Positions 33,846 to 42,688 are shown, numbered from the stretch's first letter. The stretch is 45,364 nt of DNA from Acidimicrobiaceae bacterium (GCA_027315315.1 DAHUYG010000055.1:1-45364), one strand, 5' to 3'. Made by a program: numbers and translations. The notes: generated by a model not told the origin, from the sequence alone.

Positions 33846-36150
33846 ACCCCGGAGCGGGCTGGGTCCTCGTGTCGAAGTCCCGTCGGCGCCGGGCCCGCGC
33901 GATCGCGAGCTCCTTCAGGCGCTCTTGGAGGCCGAATGCGCGCACGGTGGGGACGCGCCGCCAGATGTCGTCGGGACCGAGCTCCCACGAGTTGGTGTCG
34001 TCGGCAAGGGCGAGGTCCAGGATCTCGAGCAGGCGCGCCACGAGCTTGCGGTCCTGCACCGGGACGAGCACCTCGATCCGGCGGTCGAGGTTCCGGCGCA
34101 TGAGGTCCGAGGAGCCGATGTAGAGGCGCAGCGGGGTGGCGGGCTCCTCCTCGGACCAGGACTCGGCGGCGGGCCACTCGTCGTCGCCGGGCCATTCGCC
34201 GTCGTCGAAGCGGGTGCCTCCGCCGAAGCGGTAGATGCGAGAGTGCTCGAGGAACTGCCCCACGATCGAGCGGACGCGGATCGTCTCGGAGAGCCCCGGC
34301 ACGCCGGCGTGCAGCGAGCACAGGCCCCGGATGACGAGGTCGATGGGCACCCCGGCCATCGAAGCGCCGTAGAGGGAGTCGATCACGGCCGGGTCGGTCA
34401 GCCCGTTCAGCTTGAGGACGATCCGGCCCCGGGTCCCGGCCGCCGCCTGCTCCTCGATCATCTCGATGACCCGGTCGCGGGTGTTGACCGGCGACACCAG
34501 GATCTGGCGGTAGTCGGCGTGCCGGGAGAACCCCGTCAGGTGGTTGAACAGGTCGCCGAGGTCGGTCCCGATCTCCTCGTCGGCCGTGAGGAGCCCGAGG
34601 TCCTCGTAGATCCGGGCGGTCCTCGAGTTGTAGTTGCCCGTCCCGATGTGGCAGTAGCGGCGGATCCCATCGTCCTCGCGACGCACGACGAGACAGGTCT
34701 TCGAATGGGTCTTCAGCCCGACCAGGCCGTAGACCACGTGCACGCCCGCCTCTTCGAGCTGCTTGGCCCAGCCGATGTTGGCCTGCTCGTCGAAGCGGGC
34801 TCGCAGCTCGACGACGGTCGCCACCTGTTTGCCGAGCTCGGCGGCCCGGATGAGCGAGGCGACGATCGGGCTGTCGCCCGAGGTCCGGTAGAGCGTCTGC
34901 TTGATCCCGATGACATCGGGGTCCTGCGCCGCCTGGGCGACGAAGGCCTCGACCGAGGTGGCGAAGGAGTCATATGGGTGGTGCACGAGCACGTCTCGCT
35001 CGCGCAGCACGGCGAACATGTCGGCGGGCTCACCGGCCGTGAGCGGCGGCCCGGTCATCGGCGTCCAGCTCTCCTCGTGCAGCTCGGGGCGGTCGAGCCC
35101 GTAGACGGCCCACAGCCCAGCGAGGTCGATCGGTGCCTCGATCGAGTACACGTTGTCGGCGGCCACCTGGAGCTGGGAGGCCAGCAGATCGCGGATCGAG
35201 TCGGCGGCGCCCGAGCCGATCTCGAGGCGCACCGCGCGTCCAAAGCGCCGCTGGCGGAGCTCCATCTCGATCGCCATCATCAGGTCGTCGGTGTCCTCCT
35301 CGAAGGTGAGGTCCGCGTTGCGGGTCACCCGGAAGACGTCGTGGTGACCGATCGTCATCCCCGGGAAGAGCGTGTCGAGGTGGGCGGCGATCACCTGTTC
35401 GAGGGGCACCACCCGCTCACCGTCGGGCATGACGACGAAGCGGGGCAGGACCGGGGGTACCTTCACCCGGGCGATGCGCCGCTCGCCGGTCACCGGGTCC
35501 CCCACCTCGACGACCAGGTTGAGCGACAGGTTCGAGATGTAGGGGAACGGGTGCGCGGGGTCGACGGCGAGGGGGGTGAGGACCGGGTACATCTCCCGCT
35601 GGAAGACCTCGACGAGATAGCGCCGGTCGTCGTCGTCGAGCGAGGACCAGTCCGACAGCCTGATGCCCACCTCGGCCAGCTGCGGCGCGAGCTGGTCGAG
35701 GAAGATCCGGTCCTGGCGCGCCACCAGCTCCTCGACGCGCTGGCGGATCGCCCGCAGCTGCTCGGCGGGCCGTAGCCCGTCGTCCGAGCGCGTGGTGACC
35801 GACGCCGCCACCTGGTCCTCGAGCCCCGAGACCCGCACCTGAAAGAACTCGTCGAGCATCTGGGCGAAGATCGCCATGAACTTCACCCGCTCGAGCAGGG
35901 GGACCGAACGGTCCTCGGCCAGGTCGAGCAGCCGGGCGCCGAAGTCGAGCCGGGAGAGCTCCCGGTTGGTGAACCTTGCCGGTCCCATGGCCTCGAGCGC
36001 CTCTTGGCGGGCCTTGCGCCGGGCCAGCTCGCCGTAGTCGTCGCTCCCGGGCAGCGGGAGGAAGGGCCTGGACGCGATGGCCGGATCGGTCGGGGGGGGC
36101 GTCAGGGCGCCCGAAAAGATGTCGAAGCCGGGGGGATCGGCGGTGGTCAT
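33844..36150 (-). CDS. ppk: Polyphosphate kinase 1
   Basis: Reversible synthesis of polyphosphate from ATP. The 768-residue protein has the N domain (NRELSRLDFGARLL), the head domain, and two phospholipase-D-like domains with the phosphorylated His482 in THSKTCLVVRRE and YCHIGTGNYN. Near the C-terminus an acidic, Trp-containing insertion at about 646-670 (DDGEWPGDDEWP, then SEEEP) interrupts the usual segment before LYIGSSD. The ATG is preceded by GGGAGA, and TAGGAT lies 18 bases upstream. It diverges from the SEDS gene by 52 bases. Confidence 0.96.
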   Translation of the reverse strand: MTTADPPGFDIFSGALTPPPTDPAIASRPFLPLPGSDDYGELARRKARQEALEAMGPARFTNRELSRLDFGARLLDLAEDRSVPLLERVKFMAIFAQMLDEFFQVRVSGLEDQVAASVTTRSDDGLRPAEQLRAIRQRVEELVARQDRIFLDQLAPQLAEVGIRLSDWSSLDDDDRRYLVEVFQREMYPVLTPLAVDPAHPFPYISNLSLNLVVEVGDPVTGERRIARVKVPPVLPRFVVMPDGERVVPLEQVIAAHLDTLFPGMTIGHHDVFRVTRNADLTFEEDTDDLMMAIEMELRQRRFGRAVRLEIGSGAADSIRDLLASQLQVAADNVYSIEAPIDLAGLWAVYGLDRPELHEESWTPMTGPPLTAGEPADMFAVLRERDVLVHHPYDSFATSVEAFVAQAAQDPDVIGIKQTLYRTSGDSPIVASLIRAAELGKQVATVVELRARFDEQANIGWAKQLEEAGVHVVYGLVGLKTHSKTCLVVRREDDGIRRYCHIGTGNYNSRTARIYEDLGLLTADEEIGTDLGDLFNHLTGFSRHADYRQILVSPVNTRDRVIEMIEEQAAAGTRGRIVLKLNGLTDPAVIDSLYGASMAGVPIDLVIRGLCSLHAGVPGLSETIRVRSIVGQFLEHSRIYRFGGGTRFDDGEWPGDDEWPAAESWSEEEPATPLRLYIGSSDLMRRNLDRRIEVLVPVQDRKLVARLLEILDLALADDTNSWELGPDDIWRRVPTVRAFGLQERLKELAIARARRRRDFDTRTQPAPG

Positions 36151-36202
36151 CGGGGGTCTCCCGCAGGGATCCTACCGCCCGCCGCTACCATCACCATTGG
36201 TC

Positions 36203-37648
36203 ATGAGCATCGCCAGGGCCCCCGCTCGCTATCACCGGATCCCCCGCTACCAGTTCGGCCCGAAGCCCAAGCGCCGGACCGAGCTCGGGCTCCTCGTGTT
36301 CGCCTGGCTGATCGTCGCGGCGCTCTACGTGCTCGCCTCCCTCGGGCGGACGGCCAAGATCCCGCCCCACATCGGGCCGTTCCTGGCCATCTTGTTCGTC
36401 CTGGGCGTGATCGGGCACGTGGCCAATCGCTGGCTGGCGCCCAACGCGCATCCGATCCTCCTGCCGACCGTCGCTCTCCTGAACGGCGTCGGGTACGTGA
36501 TCATCGCCCGCTACGACCCGACGGCGGCCTCGGCCCAGGCCGGCTGGAGCGCCATCGGCATCGTCCTCTACGTGCTCACGCTCGTCTTCATCCGGCGCAC
36601 TCGGGACCTCGACCGCTACCGGTACCTGCTGCTCTTGGCCGGGGCGATCTTCATCTTGCTGCCGCTGTTCCCGAAGATCGGCCTCACGATCGGCGGGGCC
36701 CGCCTGTGGGCCCACGTCGGCCCGATCCAGTTCCAGCCGATCGAGGTCGCAAAGATCCTCATCTGCATCTTCTTCGCCTCCTACCTGGCGGACAAGAAGG
36801 AGCTGCTCTCGATCCCGACGGCTCGGCTGGGCAACCGCCTCGTGGTCGACCCTCGCCCGCTGCTGCCGATCCTCGCGGTCTTCGGCTTCGCGATGCTCGT
36901 CATCGCAAAGGAGTACGACATCGGCTTCGCGCTGTTGATCTTCATGCTCTTCGTCGTCATGCTCTGGGTCACGACGGGCCGGGCCGGCTACATCGTCTTC
37001 AGCCTCCTGTTGTTCGCGATCGGGGCCTTCGTCGCAGCGCACCTGTTCTTCACCTTCCACCAGCGCGTCGCGATCTGGCTCGACCCCTGGGCCCACACGA
37101 GCAACTCCTATGCCTGCGTGCACCAGCTGGCCTCGTGCCTGGGCGGCACCGGCGACCAGCTGGCCAACGGCTGGTACGCGATGGGGCTGGGCGGGGTGGG
37201 CGGCGTCGGCCTCGGGCTCGGGCAGGCCTGTGCGAGCGGCTGCCACCTGCTCATCCAGGCAATGACGAGCGACATGATCTTCGCCACGATCGGCTACCAG
37301 CTCGGCCTCATGGGCACCACGGTGGTCGCCCTCGGCTTCCTGCTCATCGTGGGCACCGGCCTGCGGATCGCCCAGACGGCCCGCTCGGACTTCGCTCGAC
37401 TGGTGGCGGTCGGGCTGACGGCGCTGATCGGCTTCCAGGCCTTCATCATCATGGCCGGGGTGACGAGACTGCTGCCCTTCACCGGGATCACCTTGCCCTT
37501 CATGGCCTATGGGGGGTCATCGCTCGTCACCAACTACGTGCTGGTGGCCCTCCTCATGCGGATCTCCGAGGAGGGCTCGGCCACCCCGGCCGAGCGGAGC
37601 CTCGGGTTCACCCAGCCCGGCGAGCGGGCCTTCACCCGGGCCAACTGA
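36203..37648 (+). CDS. SEDS-family peptidoglycan glycosyltransferase (FtsW/RodA type)
   Basis: Polytopic SEDS polymerase, 481 residues. After a basic cytoplasmic N-terminus come about ten helices; GGARLWAHVGPIQFQPIEVAKILI and the C-terminal GITLPFMAYGGSSLVTNYVLVALL are diagnostic, and Asp357 in TSDMIFATIGYQLG is the catalytic loop position. Unusually, the large outer loop carries four cysteines (305, 312, 343, 347) and a Gly-rich stretch, and the normal GEELG reads GYQLG. TACCAT lies 11 bases before the ATG. The gene ends overlapping the convergent DUF151 gene by 17 bases. Confidence 0.9.
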   Translation: MSIARAPARYHRIPRYQFGPKPKRRTELGLLVFAWLIVAALYVLASLGRTAKIPPHIGPFLAILFVLGVIGHVANRWLAPNAHPILLPTVALLNGVGYVIIARYDPTAASAQAGWSAIGIVLYVLTLVFIRRTRDLDRYRYLLLLAGAIFILLPLFPKIGLTIGGARLWAHVGPIQFQPIEVAKILICIFFASYLADKKELLSIPTARLGNRLVVDPRPLLPILAVFGFAMLVIAKEYDIGFALLIFMLFVVMLWVTTGRAGYIVFSLLLFAIGAFVAAHLFFTFHQRVAIWLDPWAHTSNSYACVHQLASCLGGTGDQLANGWYAMGLGGVGGVGLGLGQACASGCHLLIQAMTSDMIFATIGYQLGLMGTTVVALGFLLIVGTGLRIAQTARSDFARLVAVGLTALIGFQAFIIMAGVTRLLPFTGITLPFMAYGGSSLVTNYVLVALLMRISEEGSATPAERSLGFTQPGERAFTRAN

Positions 37649-38153
37649 GCCGGGGCTCGACGTCCCCCTCGGCCTCGAAGAGCCGCTCGTCGACCAGGAC
37701 CGGGGCCGGGACCCCCTGGCGGATCGCCAGGGTGAGGGCGTCGGTCGGCCGGCAGTCGATCCGCTCGTGGCCCCGCGGGCTCGTCAGCTCGAGCTCGGCC
37801 AGCACCACCCCGGCACGGCGCCCGATCAGGCGGACGGCGTCGATGGTCGCCCCCAGGCGGACCAGGACGTCGGCGAACAGCTCGTGGGTGAGGGGCCGGG
37901 CCGTCGGCACGCCCCGCCAGGCATGGGCCAGGGCGGTCGCGTCCGGGGTGGCCACCGGGACGGCCAGCTGGCGGTGCGGGGGCTCGACCTCGCGCAGGGT
38001 CACGAGGGCGTGGGGCGCGGGGAGCTCGACGGCGATGTCGAAGACGAGCGCGACGACCCCCGCGGGTCCCGGGCGCCCGCCGAGGAGCGGCCCTTCGCCC
38101 GTCTCGGGGGCGGCCTCCTCCTCGGCCGGGGTGACCTCGGCCGGACCGCTCAC
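37632..38153 (-). CDS. Bifunctional nuclease family protein (DUF151)
   Basis: A 173-residue protein whose C-terminal half matches DUF151/BFN: IDAVRLIGRRAGVVLAEL, then ERIDCRPTDALTLAIRQGVPAPVLVDERL. The first 30 residues are acidic and low-complexity. Plant BFN proteins have nuclease activity; the bacterial role is unclear. GTG start 7 bases after the rodA stop on the same strand, so probably cotranscribed with rodA. Confidence 0.87.
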   Translation of the reverse strand: MSGPAEVTPAEEEAAPETGEGPLLGGRPGPAGVVALVFDIAVELPAPHALVTLREVEPPHRQLAVPVATPDATALAHAWRGVPTARPLTHELFADVLVRLGATIDAVRLIGRRAGVVLAELELTSPRGHERIDCRPTDALTLAIRQGVPAPVLVDERLFEAEGDVEPRLSWPG

Positions 38154-38160
38154 CGGGGTC

Positions 38161-39324
38161 CTAGTGGACGCCCCGGCCGCGGTTGCGCCGGACGCTCACC
38201 GCGATCCCGACGATCGCGAAGAAGCACAGCGTGGCCGACCCGCCGTAGCTGACGAAGGGGAGCGGCACCCCCGCCACCGGCATGATCCCCATCGACATGC
38301 CGGCATTCTGGACGGTGCTGTAGGCGATGAACGCGAACGCCCCGGCGCACAGCAGGCGCCCGAAGGTGTCCCGGGCGAGTTGCGCGCCGCGCAGGAGCCG
38401 CCACGAGATGGTGGCCAGCATGGCGAGCAGCAAGGTCGAGCCGACGAAGCCGAGCTGCTCGCCGACCGCCGAGAAGATGAAGTCGGTCTGCTGCTCGGGC
38501 ACGTAGCCGTTGTTGGTCTGGACCCCGTGGAAGAGCCCCTGACCCTTCACCCCGCCGGCCCCGATGGCGAGCTTGGACTGCTGCACGTTCCAGATCGAGG
38601 ACTGGATCGAGGCCTTCTTCGAGTTCTGCTGGAGGAAGCTCGTGAGCCGCGAGAGCTGGTAGCTGTGGAAGAGCCCGAGCTTCGGCCCGATCGTGAAGGC
38701 CAAGAGGAGCGCCAGGGCCGCCCCGATGGCCAAGAGGATGAGCGTCCTGACCGGCAGGCCGGCGACGGCGAGCATCACGACCAGGACGACCGCCATGATC
38801 ACCGCGGTGCCGAGGTCGGGCTGTTTCATCACGAGCAACGTCGGCACCGCCGCCATCAGCAGCATCCGGATCACGTCGCGCCAGTTGAGCCCGTCGTTGC
38901 GGCGGGCCACGAAGGTGGCCAGCCCCACGATGAGCCCGACGATGGCGAACTCGGAGGGCTGGATCTGCACCGGACCGAGGCTGATCCAGCGCCCCGCGCC
39001 GAGCGCGCTGTGGCCGATGACGAAGATCGCGAGCAGCCCGGCGACCGACAGCCCGTAGACGACCATCCCGACGAGCTCGAGCCGGCGGTAGTCGATCGCC
39101 GCCAGGACGATCATCACGACGATGCCGAAGAAGGTGAAGAGCGCCTGGCGGTCGAGGAAGTAGTGGGACGACAGCCCGGCCGCCGCAGCGGTGCCCCGGG
39201 ACCCCGTGTAGACCATGACGACCCCGATGATGGCCACCACGAGCGTGGTGAGCACCAGGGTGAGGTCGAAGTCCATGGCCCGACGGACACTGCGCGGCTC
39301 GCTGAGGCTCAATGCGGCTCGCAC
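38161..39324 (-). CDS. rodA: RodA-type SEDS peptidoglycan polymerase
   Basis: Membrane glycosyltransferase for cell-wall elongation, 387 residues, ten predicted helices. SEDS landmarks: GAGRWISLGPVQIQPSEFAIVGLI, catalytic-loop Asp281 in PEQQTDFIFSAVGEQLGF, and the C-terminal GVPLPFVSYGGSATL. The loop around 215-260 with SSIWNVQQSKLAIGAGGVKG is typical of RodA. GTG at 39324 is favoured because TATTCT lies 8 bases upstream; ATG at 39276 is the alternative. No partner PBP2 gene is adjacent. It diverges from an MscS gene with 20 bases between start codons. Confidence 0.92.
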   Translation of the reverse strand: MRAALSLSEPRSVRRAMDFDLTLVLTTLVVAIIGVVMVYTGSRGTAAAAGLSSHYFLDRQALFTFFGIVVMIVLAAIDYRRLELVGMVVYGLSVAGLLAIFVIGHSALGAGRWISLGPVQIQPSEFAIVGLIVGLATFVARRNDGLNWRDVIRMLLMAAVPTLLVMKQPDLGTAVIMAVVLVVMLAVAGLPVRTLILLAIGAALALLLAFTIGPKLGLFHSYQLSRLTSFLQQNSKKASIQSSIWNVQQSKLAIGAGGVKGQGLFHGVQTNNGYVPEQQTDFIFSAVGEQLGFVGSTLLLAMLATISWRLLRGAQLARDTFGRLLCAGAFAFIAYSTVQNAGMSMGIMPVAGVPLPFVSYGGSATLCFFAIVGIAVSVRRNRGRGVH

Positions 39325-39331
39325 CGCAGGA

Positions 39332-39338
39332 CAGAATA
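39332..39338. promoter_or_regulatory. Shared -10 region of divergent rodA and mscS-like genes
   Basis: On the minus strand TATTCT (39338-39333) lies 8 bases from the rodA GTG; on the plus strand CAGAAT (39332-39337) lies 7 bases from the mscS-like ATG. The two hexamers overlap almost entirely, suggesting one bidirectional, leaderless promoter. Confidence 0.35.
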
Positions 39339-39344
39339 ACGGCC

Positions 39345-40310
39345 ATGCTCGCTGCGCCCTGGGCGGCCGCCACTCCCCGCCTGAGCTGGGCCGCCGTCTC
39401 GGCCTCGATCGGCGGGGGGGGCGGGTGGTTCTACGACCTGCTGCGCAAGGCCGGGGTCTCCAGGTCCCTCGCCCACACCCTGGTGGAGTTCGTCCTGCGC
39501 CCCCTCGAGGTGGTGCTCGTCGTCTTCGTCGCCTGGCTGTTCGGTCGCTACGGGGGCCGGGCCGTCCGGCGGGTCGTCGCCCGCCTCGGCCAGGGCGGGG
39601 CCAACCGCTCGCACTCGGCCCGGGCCGGCGCCCGGCTGCAGACCACCGCGGCGGTCTCGGCCAACGTCTGGCGCTTCCTCGTGCTCGTCCTCGCGGTGGC
39701 GATCATCCTCGGCATGCTCGGGATCGACCTCACCCCGCTGCTCGCGAGCGCCACCATCATCGGCGCCACGATCGGCTTCGGCGCGCAGCAGGCGGTGCGC
39801 GACTATCTCTCGGGGTTCCTCCTCACGATCGAGGACCAATTCGGGATCGGCGACGCCGTGTCGGTGAACGGCGTGACCGGCACCGTCGAGGACGTCAGCC
39901 TGCGGGTGACCAAGATCCGGGTGGCCGACGGCTCGCTCGTGTATCTCCCGAATGGCGACATCCGGCTCCTTGCGAACACCTCGCGGGGCTGGGCCAAGGC
40001 CGTCGTCGAGGTCGACGTCCCGATCGGGTCCTCCGAGGCCCTCGAGCGCAGCATCGAGGTGGTGACCGAGGCGGCCCAGCGCGTCGCCGAGCAGGCACCG
40101 GCCGCCGCCGGGTGCACCCAGGCTCCCGAGGTCCTCGGACTGGTCGCGACCGACGGCAACTCGGGGAAGCTCCGCGTCATGCTCCGGACGAACCACGGCC
40201 ACCGGCTGTCGATGGAGCGCGCGCTGCGGAGCACGATCGTGGGCGAGCTGGCCGACGCCGGCCTGTGGTCGGACCCCGCCCCGGGCGAGGCGGGCCCCGG
40301 GGCCCCCTAG
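39345..40310 (+). CDS. Small-conductance mechanosensitive channel (MscS family)
   Basis: Tension-gated channel, 321 residues. Predicted helices at about 35-60 and 100-125, then the pore helix LLASATIIGATIGFGAQQAVRDYLSGFLL, and the MscS beta domain QFGIGDAVSVNGVTGTVEDVSLRVTKIR with YLPNGDI. The C-terminal domain is followed by a short Pro/Gly tail. Normal MscS length is about 286. It converges on aroE with 7 bases between stops. Confidence 0.93.
   Translation: MLAAPWAAATPRLSWAAVSASIGGGGGWFYDLLRKAGVSRSLAHTLVEFVLRPLEVVLVVFVAWLFGRYGGRAVRRVVARLGQGGANRSHSARAGARLQTTAAVSANVWRFLVLVLAVAIILGMLGIDLTPLLASATIIGATIGFGAQQAVRDYLSGFLLTIEDQFGIGDAVSVNGVTGTVEDVSLRVTKIRVADGSLVYLPNGDIRLLANTSRGWAKAVVEVDVPIGSSEALERSIEVVTEAAQRVAEQAPAAAGCTQAPEVLGLVATDGNSGKLRVMLRTNHGHRLSMERALRSTIVGELADAGLWSDPAPGEAGPGAP
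40292..40305. terminator. GC palindrome at the end of the mscS-like gene
   Basis: GGGCCCCGGGGCCC is a perfect 14-base palindrome within the last codons of the channel gene, just before the convergent aroE stop. It may act as a stem for termination, but there is no T-tract and it also encodes Gly/Pro/Ala codons. Confidence 0.25.
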
Positions 40311-40317
40311 CCTTGGG

Positions 40318-41166
40318 TTAGCCCCGGGCGGCCCTGGCTGCGGCCCACATGGCGTCGACCGGCGGCTTGAGCCCGGTCCAGCGCTCGAGCTGGGCCGCCG
40401 CCTGGTGCACGAGCATGCCGATCCCACCGAGCACGGTGGCGCCCCGGCGGGACGCCTCCGCCATCCAGGGGGTCTCGGCCGGCTCGTAGATGAGGTCGAC
40501 CACCACCTGGCCCGGCCCGAGCGCCTCGGCCGGCACCACCGGCGGATGCTTGGAGTGGTCGCCGATCATGCCGATGGGCGTGGCGTTCACGACGAGGTCG
40601 CACTCGGGGGCCTCGCGGGCCGAGCCGACCCGTCCCGCCTCGCCGGCGAGCGCCGCCGCGCCGAGCGCTGCCTCGGGGCGCCGGGCCACCACCACGATCT
40701 CGGCGGCGCCGGCCTCCCGGAGGGCGAGCTCCACCGCCCGGGCCGCCCCCCCGGCCCCGACCACCACGCAGCGCTTGCCCTCGGGCACCATCCCGGTCCC
40801 CCGCCCGAGCGCCTCCAAGAAGCCCTGGCCGTCGGTGTTGTCGCCGATCAGGCGCCCGTCGCGGTTGATCACGCAGTTGACCGCCTCGAGGCGCCTGGCC
40901 ACGGCGGTGCACTCGTCGACCAGCTCGCTCACCGCCCGCTTGTGGGGCATCGTCACCGAGACCCCGGCGATGCCGAGCGGCACCAGGGCGGCGAGGGCCT
41001 GGGGCGCGGCGCCCTCTGGGACCGGCAACCCCACCGACACCCAGTCGAGGCCGAGCTCGGCGAAGGCCGTGTTGTGCAGGAGCGGCGAGAGCGAGTGGCG
41101 CACGGGGTCTCCCATGACCCCGACGACGGTGCTCGCCGCCGACGCCCAGTTCTTCTCGCGGCTCAC
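40318..41166 (-). CDS. aroE: Shikimate dehydrogenase
   Basis: NADPH-dependent reduction of 3-dehydroshikimate in the chorismate pathway, which feeds the trpE and menF products of this window. The 282-residue protein has SLSPLLHN, catalytic Lys76 in VTMPHKRAV, Asp112 in GDNTDGQG, the NADP motif GAGGAARAV and NATPIGM. GTG start overlaps the mltG stop (GTGA). It is the last visible gene of the alaS operon. Confidence 0.95.
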   Translation of the reverse strand: MSREKNWASAASTVVGVMGDPVRHSLSPLLHNTAFAELGLDWVSVGLPVPEGAAPQALAALVPLGIAGVSVTMPHKRAVSELVDECTAVARRLEAVNCVINRDGRLIGDNTDGQGFLEALGRGTGMVPEGKRCVVVGAGGAARAVELALREAGAAEIVVVARRPEAALGAAALAGEAGRVGSAREAPECDLVVNATPIGMIGDHSKHPPVVPAEALGPGQVVVDLIYEPAETPWMAEASRRGATVLGGIGMLVHQAAAQLERWTGLKPPVDAMWAAARAARG

Positions 41167-42251
41167 GGCAGCCCGCGGCTCTGGGCCAGCTGCTCGGCCG
41201 CCAGCTGCTCGGCGTAGGTGTCGGAGAACTGCTCGGTCCCGTCCTTCGAGACGAGCACGAAATAGAGCCAGGCCCCCGGCGTCGGGTGGGCCGCCGCCTG
41301 TAGGGCGGCGAGCGACGGCGTGCAGATGGCGCTGGGCGGGAGCCCGGTGTGCAGGTAGGTGTTGTAGGGGGTGTCGAGGGCGAGATCCGCGGTGCTCACC
41401 GTCCCGCCGTCCTGGCCGAGCGAGTAGAGCACCGTCGAGTCCATCTGGAGGGGCTTGCCCTGGGCCAGGCGGTTGTAGATGACCCGGGCGACCTTGCCCA
41501 TGTTCTTCACGTAGGCCCCCTCCTTCTGGACGATGGAGGCGACGATCACGAGCTGGGCCGGGGTGATCCCGAGCGCGCTCGCGGCCGCGTTGAGATCGAG
41601 CGACGCAGCCTGCTTGTCGAAGCGGGTCAGCATCTGCTCGAGGAGCCCGGCCGCGCTCTCGCCGGGCAGCACCTGGTACTGGCCGGGGCTCACCGTCCCC
41701 TCGAGATTGCCCGGGAGCGCGTAGGGCGATTGCACCGCACCGCCCTTGGTGAGGGCGGAGAACGACCCCTTGAGGCGGATCGGCAGGTCCGATATCCGCT
41801 TGGCCACCTCGGCCAGGGTGAGCCCGGGGTCGACGCTGATCGAGAAGACGTCGGGCCCGTTCGAGAGGATCGAGCGCACGGTCGAGAACGACTGGTTCTT
41901 GTGGAAGAGATAGCCCCCGGGGTCAACCGTCGGCGTCCCGTGGACGACCTCGGAGAGCCGGAAGGCGAAGGAGCTCGAGATCACCCCGTCGCCCGCCAGC
42001 CGGCCGACGACGCTGCCGGTCGAATCGCCCTGATGGACGAAGAAGATCACCCGGCGTCCCGGTCCGCCGAGGGGGTTGGCCTGGAACTCGTACCAGCCGA
42101 TGAGCGCCCCGAGGACCACGATCGCGAGCAGGGCGACGAGCAGGGTCCGGCGCCGGCGCCGGCGGCGCAGCCGGCGGCGCTCGGCCACCCGCCCCGGCGG
42201 CGGTTCGGCGGCGATCGGGACCGGACGCGCCTCGGGCGCCGTCCCGGTCAT
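41163..42251 (-). CDS. mltG: Endolytic murein transglycosylase
   Basis: Cleaves nascent glycan strands, ending peptidoglycan polymerisation. The 362-residue protein has an Arg-rich cytoplasmic start, one transmembrane helix at about 36-54, a LysM-like region and the YceG catalytic domain with Glu244 in ASIVQKEG, VIYNRL, LQMDSTVLYSLG and PYNTYLHTGLPPS. ATGA overlap with ruvX and GTGA overlap with aroE. The alaS-ruvX-mltG-aroE order is common in Actinobacteria. Confidence 0.95.
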   Translation of the reverse strand: MTGTAPEARPVPIAAEPPPGRVAERRRLRRRRRRRTLLVALLAIVVLGALIGWYEFQANPLGGPGRRVIFFVHQGDSTGSVVGRLAGDGVISSSFAFRLSEVVHGTPTVDPGGYLFHKNQSFSTVRSILSNGPDVFSISVDPGLTLAEVAKRISDLPIRLKGSFSALTKGGAVQSPYALPGNLEGTVSPGQYQVLPGESAAGLLEQMLTRFDKQAASLDLNAAASALGITPAQLVIVASIVQKEGAYVKNMGKVARVIYNRLAQGKPLQMDSTVLYSLGQDGGTVSTADLALDTPYNTYLHTGLPPSAICTPSLAALQAAAHPTPGAWLYFVLVSKDGTEQFSDTYAEQLAAEQLAQSRGLP

Positions 42252-42688
42252 GCCGGGCGGCCGGCGTCGAGCCAGGCCTGCAACAAGACCGCGGCGGCGG
42301 CGGCGTCCACCACCCGGCGCGCTGAGGGCCCGCGGCGCCCGGCCGCCCCGAGGGCGGCGTTCGCCGAGACCGTGGTGAGGCGCTCGTCGAACAGGACGAC
42401 CTCGCATTCCCCGAGGGTGGTGACGAGCTCGGCCGCCTCCTGCCGGGCGAGGCGGGCCGCCGGCCCCTCGGTGCCGTCGAGGGAGAGCGGCAGCCCGACG
42501 ACGACGGTCGAGGCCCCCGACTCGCGCACCGCCCGGACGATCTCGGCCCGGTCGAGGACGGGGTCCCGGCGCTCGATGACCCCGCGGGGGAAGGCCATCG
42601 ACCCGGCCGAGTCGCACGCGGCGAGACCGATGCGGCGGGTCCCGAGGTCGATCGCGAGCGCCCTGTTGTCCGGGCGGCCGCCCGTCAC
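42248..42688 (-). CDS. ruvX: Putative pre-16S rRNA nuclease/Holliday junction resolvase-like YqgF
   Basis: RNase H-fold protein of the YqgF/RuvX family, 146 residues. Catalytic Asp14 in AIDLGTRRIGLA, then VVVGLPLSLDGTEG, FDERLTT and a late Asp in VVDAAAAAVLLQ. E. coli YqgF processes the 16S rRNA 5' end; resolvase activity is debated. GTG start overlaps the alaS stop (GTGA); downstream mltG overlaps as ATGA. Confidence 0.94.
   Translation of the reverse strand: MTGGRPDNRALAIDLGTRRIGLAACDSAGSMAFPRGVIERRDPVLDRAEIVRAVRESGASTVVVGLPLSLDGTEGPAARLARQEAAELVTTLGECEVVLFDERLTTVSANAALGAAGRRGPSARRVVDAAAAAVLLQAWLDAGRPA

Noticed and set aside
36004..39339. A 1111-codon open frame on the plus strand over the SEDS and RodA genes
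   Set aside because: Low-complexity Arg/Pro/His composition in an alternate frame; the true genes have membrane helices and family motifs.
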